Shown: positions 6,938 through 11,125 of the stretch, piece by piece | How positions within the stretch are numbered: the stretch's first letter is position 1 | Layout: each line of letters begins with the position of its first letter | Source of the DNA: an uncultured bacterium | Lineage (GTDB): Bacteria > Bacillota > Clostridia > Lachnospirales > Lachnospiraceae | DNA length: 11,125 nt | Assembly: GCA_947088515.1 (NCBI GenBank) | Contig: CAMUHA010000114.1 | Coordinates: forward strand, 1-11,125 | Reading direction: 5' to 3' | Made by a program: the position numbers and the translations under genes | Notes under the pieces: model-generated | Databases searched by the model: none | What the model was told of the DNA's origin: nothing | What the model saw: only the letters and a program-made list of their open reading frames with translations

Positions 6938-7248
6938 CGAACTTTCCGCGGTACCACCCAAATTCCTGCCGTCTGGCAGACTCTTCATTCGCTTAACGCG
7001 CGTTACGTTTAAACTTACTTACAAATTCCCTTCCTTGTAAAAAAAATCTGTGTTGGGTTTAAAAGCTCTGGTGGGAAATTCGCTGGCAGATGATTCTTTA
7101 AGTTTGTCTGAAATATTTTCCATAAAACCAATAGAATGCTCCGCCCGATTATTTGAACTTAAGGAAGCTTGCAGCCGGTGACTCCCTCTCTCTGACAGAA
7201 AATAATCTGCTACTTGGGAACTGTCCATCGTTCCCCTCACCTTCTTAG
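6901..7248 (-). promoter_or_regulatory. T-box riboswitch leader of the pheST operon
   Basis: The T-box motif TGGGTGGTACCGCGG is at 6960-6946 (minus strand). Just upstream is a stem III hairpin, CTGCC-AGAC-GGCAG (6979-6966), and just downstream is the terminator. Stem I features lie at the 5' side: AAGTAGC (7215-7209) as the specifier-loop 5' strand, GATTATTT (7207-7200) pairing perfectly with AAATAATC (7154-7147), and the conserved distal AGAGAGAGGGAG (7193-7182) and GGCTG (7176-7172). Two UUC triplets could be the Phe specifier, at 7136-7134 and at 7157-7155. In the T-box mechanism, uncharged tRNA pairs with the specifier by its anticodon and with the bulge of the T-box by its acceptor end, stabilising antitermination. 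pheST downstream makes phenylalanine the expected signal. Confidence 0.95.
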
Positions 7249-7254
7249 CCTTTT

Positions 7255-7282
7255 CTTATATTATTCGTTCATAACAATTCAA
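7255..7282 (-). promoter_or_regulatory. Promoter of the pheST leader
   Basis: On the minus strand, TTGAAT (7282-7277) and TATAAG (7260-7255) are separated by 16 nt, placing a start near 7248, a few nucleotides before the first T-box elements. It lies between the yihY-family stop and the leader, where a promoter is needed. The -10 box is imperfect, and shifting the boxes by one base gives an equally plausible reading. Confidence 0.55.
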
Positions 7283-7332
7283 AAATCTTCACTGTTAAAG
7301 TAAACACGTTTGCTATATAACTGCCTCCTATT

Positions 7333-8190
7333 TTAGTCATTCTTTTTCTTCTTGTCAATATGTTTTTTTCCAATAAAGAATTGAAATGCAGGTTTAAAAT
7401 ACCGGTTAATAAAAGCCCCAGCCAGAATAATATAGGCAATAGCATAAAGCCACAGCATCAAAATTATAATAGTGGTCAGACTTCCATAAGCGCTAAATCC
7501 ATTGAATTCATCCACATAGACGGAAAATACCCAGGTCATAACGCTCCATCCCACGGCGGCAAAAACCGCTCCCGGAAGCTGCAGCATAAACCCATTTCGG
7601 GTTCCAGGCACATAAGCATACATTAGGGCGATTACAATGGTAAGCACTGCCCATACAAAAAGCATCCTGAAATGCAAAAGTAAATCGAACAGATAAGAAG
7701 TCTGGGGAATTATATCCTCTATCAGCCCAATCAACGACTTTCCAAATACCATAATAAGGAGAGATAAGAGGACCGCAACCAACATAAGCACCAGATACAA
7801 ACTCGCAACCAGCCTTAAAAGCATATAGTTTCTCTCTTCTTCCACATCATTGATTGCATTCAATCCCTGCATCAGCGCCAGAACCCCTTTTCCTGCAGAC
7901 CAGAGAGTACCGATGGCAGTAAGTGAAACGATACCAATTGATTTATTATAAACATCTGAAATAATCCCTATCACAAGAGCCTCAACTGCATCTGGCGCTA
8001 TTCTTCTGGCTATACTCATTAAATTTGCCTCTGTGATTGGAGTATAGGGAATTATAGCGCATAATAACATCAACGCCGGAATCAATGATAAAAACAGGAA
8101 AAATGCCGTACTTGCAGCAAATGCCCCTATATTTCGTCTGTTCATATGTTTTCCAAAATCATATCCTATAAATAACAGTCTTCTAAACAT
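7333..8190 (-). CDS. YihY/BrkB-family integral membrane protein
   Basis: This 285-residue protein belongs to the YihY/BrkB (formerly mis-named RNase BN) family, whose biochemical role is unsettled. It has about six hydrophobic segments (about 24-49, 84-108, 126-150, 176-194, 203-226 and 237-261). Family-typical residues include FFLFLSLIPAL (30-40), YVPGTR (193-198), and a late stretch with FSAYGSLTTIIILMLWLYA (232-250) leading into LAGAFIN. The C-terminus is a short lysine-rich cytoplasmic tail. The start is the ATG at 8190-8188, preceded by AGGAGGATAAA. The frame extends five codons further to 8205, but those codons contain the ribosome binding site itself. It follows the SpoIID-family gene by 81 bp and may be co-transcribed with it. 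The pheST promoter lies after its stop, so it is not part of that operon. Confidence 0.93.
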   Translation of the reverse strand: MFRRLLFIGYDFGKHMNRRNIGAFAASTAFFLFLSLIPALMLLCAIIPYTPITEANLMSIARRIAPDAVEALVIGIISDVYNKSIGIVSLTAIGTLWSAGKGVLALMQGLNAINDVEEERNYMLLRLVASLYLVLMLVAVLLSLLIMVFGKSLIGLIEDIIPQTSYLFDLLLHFRMLFVWAVLTIVIALMYAYVPGTRNGFMLQLPGAVFAAVGWSVMTWVFSVYVDEFNGFSAYGSLTTIIILMLWLYAIAYIILAGAFINRYFKPAFQFFIGKKHIDKKKKND

Positions 8191-8251
8191 TTTATCCTCC
8201 TGCATATTACAGGCTTTGCCCGTTATTACACTGACTCGTGCGAATCCTTTT

Positions 8252-8275
8252 TTAGGGTGGAGTTTTTAACCCTAA
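8252..8275 (-). repeat. Inverted repeat over the stop of the SpoIID-family gene
   Basis: TTAGGGT (8252-8258) and ACCCTAA (8269-8275) form a perfect 7-bp inverted repeat with a 10-nt loop, overlapping the SpoIID-family stop codon. On the minus strand it is followed by A-rich, not T-rich, sequence, so it is not a terminator in the direction of the genes. It may be a 3' mRNA-stability hairpin or chance. Confidence 0.35.
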
Positions 8276-10698
8276 TATATTTTACCCATCTGACAACCCT
8301 GGAAATAAAAAGAAAGAATCGACTCACAGTTTTTTCCTTCCTTTCCCATAGCTTTAGCCCCATTTTGGGACATTCCAACACCATGACCATAACCGCCCCC
8401 GGCAATAGTATATCCTACCACACTTTCTTTTGATTTAATAGTATCAATTACGAAATAAGCGCTGGGAAGCAGTGATGTGCCAGCAGATTCAGAGCCATCC
8501 TGCCTGATAACTTCTCCCCCCTGATTTAGAACATATCTGATGTTATATTCTGAAACTACCTTATAGGTCCCCTTGTCTGTTTCTATCAAAAGCTCATCCA
8601 TTACGCCCCCTTCTTTCCGTTTCAGACACCGGATATCATACACCTTTTTAAAGGACTCCGGCTCCTTTAATTCAAAAGTCTCTGTTTCTTCTTCCGGCTT
8701 TCCTTTTCCAGTAAAGGTAAACACCTTACCGGCCCCATACCGGTCCTTCAGCCGTTTAACCAGCAGCTCTGTATCCATTTCCTCCACCTGGTAGGTCCAG
8801 CGGAACCAGGCCTCCTCCTTCTCATAAGCATTTTCATCTGCCTGAGTTATATATGCCCGGAAATTTTCTTCTCCACAAAGGTCCTGCACAGTAAATTTCT
8901 TTATATCACGGTCTTTGCTCTCTTCGCTTTCCATCCCCTGACTTTCTTTTTCCGCCTCTTTGCTTTCATCACTGTTTTGTGCAATATATGTACTTTTTAA
9001 GTAGGGCAGCTCTTCCTTCTGATTTTCATTCCATACACCTGCATCAGCTCCATAACCGCAGGAAGTGGAGTAATAATATGTGCTGACAGGTTCCTCATTA
9101 TATAATAGCAAAATGCCTGTAGTTTCTTTCACTGCTTTTGTAGAATTCACATTCTCCGCAATATTATTGTATACCTGGAATCCCACACTATCATCCACAT
9201 GTGCTCCAAGGCTTCCATAGCCTGGATGTTCAAGATAACGGTATCCATAGGTTCTTGCACAGACAGCTTGTGCCTTCAGGGACTCTATGGGATAAGATGC
9301 TGGCATTTCACTGGGCACTACCGAATATAAATATTCTTCCAGCAGCACTTCATTAATCAGCAAAAGCCCCTGGTCCGTACATGCAATCTCCATTTTCCCC
9401 CTGTAGGCTGGAATCCCCTGGCTGCGCTTTAAAGAAGATACCTGAATTTTTCCAGTATTCACAACCGGAACAACTTCCACCCGGTTTCCTTCCATATATT
9501 TTCCATCAGCTTCAATCAGAAGTTCCTCCCCCGCTTCAATCATTTCCTGTTTCCGGTCATCGTAAGGTCCATAGTATACTGACATATCATCCCCACATAC
9601 CAATTTAATGTGGTCATGATAAAGACTCTCAAACCCATTGCTTTTAACAGCAACACGTATCTTTTCCATTTTTTCTTTTCTCGTGTTTAAAAAAGCGCAT
9701 ACTTCTCCATCTTCCAGAACAAAATCAGCAAAATCATAACCTATAAACAACTCTGATTTATCTGCTATCCTTAGCTCTTCATAAAGCTTATATCCCACAC
9801 AGCCTTCCTTAAATAAAAAACTTCCATAACCTTCCACTTCCAGCTCCTTGTCCGAAACGCTAAGCAGCTTTCCGCTGATTCTGTCTTTTTTTACGGATAT
9901 ACTCGAAATATTTCCTGCGGTAAAGCTGACATCTCCCACCTGTTCCCTGAAAAAAGCAGGGTTTTCTGATGCTGCCCTGGTGTCTGCTAAAATCTCAAAT
10001 CCTTCATAAAAAAATTGAATATTCTCTTCCTTTGCCTCCATAATCCACACATTTTTTAGCAAAGTTTTATCTGGTACAATATCCAATAAAGTCAGCAGAC
10101 GGTTTTCCCTGACATAAGCATTTACAGAAGTAAATTCAAGCTCTGCAAAATCTTGTGACAAATATGTATATACTTTGCCTCCTGCCGCAAGCAGGCAGCC
10201 TTCCCCTATTTCTTCCTCCCCTGCCAGATTTTTTCCACCACATATAATTTCTATTTTCTCTTGTTTAAAGGTTTCTTCCAACCCAAAGTATTTTATCAAC
10301 TGCTCAAAACTTTTATACCAGTCTTCTTTCAATACAAAAAAATTATCTTTATATTTATTATATGTAATCTTATCCTTAAGCCTGTCGCTTTCCCCTGATT
10401 GCCCTTCCTCCGGCAAAAGATAATCCAGTATTTTCAAATATCCCTCATAGCTTAGCTGTTCACTCTCATCTGTAAAAAAGTTATCCAACAATCCTTCCAG
10501 CGATTTTTTATCAATGCCTCCTGCCCCCGCCTCTGCCAGTTCCCTTAGCAGAATCTTTACATCCTGCACCATCATCAGCTCCCCTTCAGGCTGTGTCATC
10601 TTAATCTTCTTTTCATCTGTATAGATTAGCCATATAAGCAAAAATCCCAGTACCATTGCCAGAATCATCTTAATAAAAATTCTTATCCTTGCTTCCAT
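8272..10698 (-). CDS. Large membrane-anchored SpoIID/LytB-domain protein
   Basis: SpoIID is a lytic transglycosylase that cleaves glycan strands during spore engulfment; LytB-type relatives share the domain. An N-terminal basic stretch and hydrophobic segment (about residues 9-28 counted from the upstream ATG at 10704) anchor it with the bulk outside. Residues about 30-400 are a long region I cannot assign, rich in short strand-like segments. The SpoIID domain runs from about 430 to the end. It has EEYLYSVVPSEMPASYP (456-472), with Glu466 matching the family catalytic Glu, then QAVCARTYGYRY (479-490), a charged low-complexity insert (about 574-602) and GYGHGVGMSQNGA (771-783). At about 808 residues it is over twice the usual SpoIID length (about 340). 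Two in-frame ATGs lie close together. AAAGGGG abuts the first (10704) but is 6 nt from the second (10698), so the second was chosen. It begins about 64 nt after the terminator of the candidate 6S RNA. Whether it is the engulfment SpoIID or a paralogue cannot be told here. Confidence 0.93.
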   Translation of the reverse strand: MEARIRIFIKMILAMVLGFLLIWLIYTDEKKIKMTQPEGELMMVQDVKILLRELAEAGAGGIDKKSLEGLLDNFFTDESEQLSYEGYLKILDYLLPEEGQSGESDRLKDKITYNKYKDNFFVLKEDWYKSFEQLIKYFGLEETFKQEKIEIICGGKNLAGEEEIGEGCLLAAGGKVYTYLSQDFAELEFTSVNAYVRENRLLTLLDIVPDKTLLKNVWIMEAKEENIQFFYEGFEILADTRAASENPAFFREQVGDVSFTAGNISSISVKKDRISGKLLSVSDKELEVEGYGSFLFKEGCVGYKLYEELRIADKSELFIGYDFADFVLEDGEVCAFLNTRKEKMEKIRVAVKSNGFESLYHDHIKLVCGDDMSVYYGPYDDRKQEMIEAGEELLIEADGKYMEGNRVEVVPVVNTGKIQVSSLKRSQGIPAYRGKMEIACTDQGLLLINEVLLEEYLYSVVPSEMPASYPIESLKAQAVCARTYGYRYLEHPGYGSLGAHVDDSVGFQVYNNIAENVNSTKAVKETTGILLLYNEEPVSTYYYSTSCGYGADAGVWNENQKEELPYLKSTYIAQNSDESKEAEKESQGMESEESKDRDIKKFTVQDLCGEENFRAYITQADENAYEKEEAWFRWTYQVEEMDTELLVKRLKDRYGAGKVFTFTGKGKPEEETETFELKEPESFKKVYDIRCLKRKEGGVMDELLIETDKGTYKVVSEYNIRYVLNQGGEVIRQDGSESAGTSLLPSAYFVIDTIKSKESVVGYTIAGGGYGHGVGMSQNGAKAMGKEGKNCESILSFYFQGCQMGKIY

Positions 10699-10761
10699 CA
10701 ACATCCCCTTTACAAATGCCAGCTCTTTAATTCATATAAGGTCATTCTTATTTAACCGTAG

Positions 10762-10790
10762 AAAAAGCAGCCTGTATCAGGCTGCTTTTT
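10762..10790 (-). terminator. Strong terminator hairpin after the 6S RNA candidate
   Basis: A perfect 13-bp stem (10762-10774 with 10778-10790) closes a three-base loop. The minus strand reads out of a GC-rich arm into five T. The sequence is near-symmetric, so it could also stop transcription arriving on the plus strand. It separates the small RNA from the SpoIID-family gene. Confidence 0.85.
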
Positions 10791-10797
10791 CTTCTGT

Positions 10798-10986
10798 TAT
10801 CCCCAAAATGCCGGTTCCTGCCTTTTGACTCCTAGCCGAGCTAGGTGGGTGACCGCAACCTGCGCTTTTGCCTTCCCTTCCAATCCTCTAATGAGTGAGG
10901 GCTTGACAGCCGCCAGATGATATAGGAATCCCGTTTAAAGTATCTGTAGGTTCAAAACTAACAGGAGTTATCGCACATTTCAGGTT
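10798..10986 (-). ncRNA. ssrS: Probable 6S RNA
   Basis: 6S RNA is an RNA of about 190 nt that mimics an open promoter and binds sigma-A RNA polymerase. This region has no usable reading frame but has a strong promoter upstream, a strong terminator downstream and end-to-end pairing. CCTGAAATGT (10984-10975) pairs with GCATTTTGGG (10811-10802), including two wobble pairs. Just inside, TCCTG (10966-10962) pairs with CAGGA (10820-10816). An internal hairpin, CCTAGC-CGA/TCG-GCTAGG, lies at 10831-10845. The 5' part (CTCCTGTTAGTTTTGAACC) resembles my recollection of firmicute 6S RNAs. The rod shape, length and expression signals are what the family predicts. The family call is from recognition and folding by eye, not a covariance search; another clostridial structured RNA is the main alternative. 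Ends are estimates. Confidence 0.7.
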
Positions 10987-10992
10987 AATCCT

Positions 10993-11021
10993 ATTATATC
11001 CAAAGTCTGTACAAAATACAA
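10993..11021 (-). promoter_or_regulatory. Sigma-A promoter of the 6S RNA candidate
   Basis: On the minus strand, TTGTAT (11021-11016) and a perfect TATAAT (10998-10993) are separated by exactly 17 nt. The start is expected near 10986, which coincides with the beginning of the long-range closing stem of the RNA. Confidence 0.8.
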
Positions 11022-11125
11022 CCGGAAATTATCAATTTTTCGCCCTATTTGTACATTTTTTAAATTCTGCTTTATGAAAATATCTTTCCTTATAAAATAC
11101 GTCTGTTTTAAGGTCTATTTTTTTT
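11022..11125. other. AT-rich end of the window, nothing assignable
   Basis: About 100 bases upstream of the 6S promoter are AT-rich, with no reading frame, clear hairpin or repeat that I can support. It probably lies between the small RNA and the next gene beyond the window. Confidence 0.4.

Noticed and set aside
7019..7240. 73-residue minus-strand reading frame inside the pheST leader
   Set aside because: Its bases are explained by T-box stem I and stem III elements. Leader peptides are not part of the T-box mechanism, and no good ribosome binding site precedes it.
8252..8275. TTAGGG-like telomeric motif
   Set aside because: It is a single copy forming an ordinary short inverted repeat, with no tandem array.
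10903..10926. Plus-strand TTGACA followed by TATAGG
   Set aside because: The spacer is only 12 nt, and the bases lie inside the minus-strand structured RNA.
1..11125. CRISPR array, tRNA or rRNA genes, insertion sequence, integrase
   Set aside because: No regularly spaced repeats, tRNA cloverleaf, rRNA segment or transposase/recombinase motif was seen on either strand.

Overview
The window reads as chromosomal DNA from a spore-forming clostridium, most likely a Lachnospiraceae relative. The grounds are a Phe T-box in front of pheST, a SpoIID/LytB-domain protein, a Gram-positive-style 6S RNA candidate, AGGAGG-type ribosome binding sites, and moderate GC that drops in the gaps. This placement is inferred from gene content; no marker gene was compared. 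All genes that can be supported lie on the minus strand, so transcription runs from high to low coordinates.

In transcription order, the right end (11125 to about 10760) carries no protein gene. It holds a strong promoter, a structured RNA of about 189 nt that best fits 6S RNA, and a perfect 13-bp terminator hairpin. Next comes an 808-residue membrane-anchored SpoIID/LytB-domain protein (10698-8272), followed after 81 bp by a YihY/BrkB-family membrane protein (8190-7333). A new promoter near 7255-7282 then starts a long leader with a complete T-box riboswitch and its terminator (about 7248-6901). Between that terminator and pheS is an extra block of about 160 nt. It contains an elaborate hairpin bracketed by two near-identical 15-nt direct repeats.

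The T-box feeds a tight operon: pheS (6740-5721), pheT (5672-3255), an M18 metallo-aminopeptidase (3240-1777) and queA (1777-746). The aminopeptidase stop and the queA start share one base (TAATG). PheS and PheT form the tetrameric phenylalanyl-tRNA synthetase, and the T-box should raise expression when tRNA-Phe is uncharged. QueA modifies the anticodon wobble base of other tRNAs, and the peptidase can recycle amino acids, so the operon is broadly about translation and amino-acid supply. A modest terminator follows queA.

The left end (about 640 to 1) differs in character: a 53-residue charged small protein, an inter-genic hairpin, and a GC-richer ribbon-helix-helix protein with an antitoxin-like tail. 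It could be the edge of an accessory or mobile segment, but no integrase, attachment site or repeat is visible here to prove that.

Most of the window is ordinary core genome. The parts most worth a second look are the repeat-bracketed hairpin between the T-box and pheS, the 6S RNA candidate, the enlarged SpoIID-family protein, and the compositionally distinct left end.
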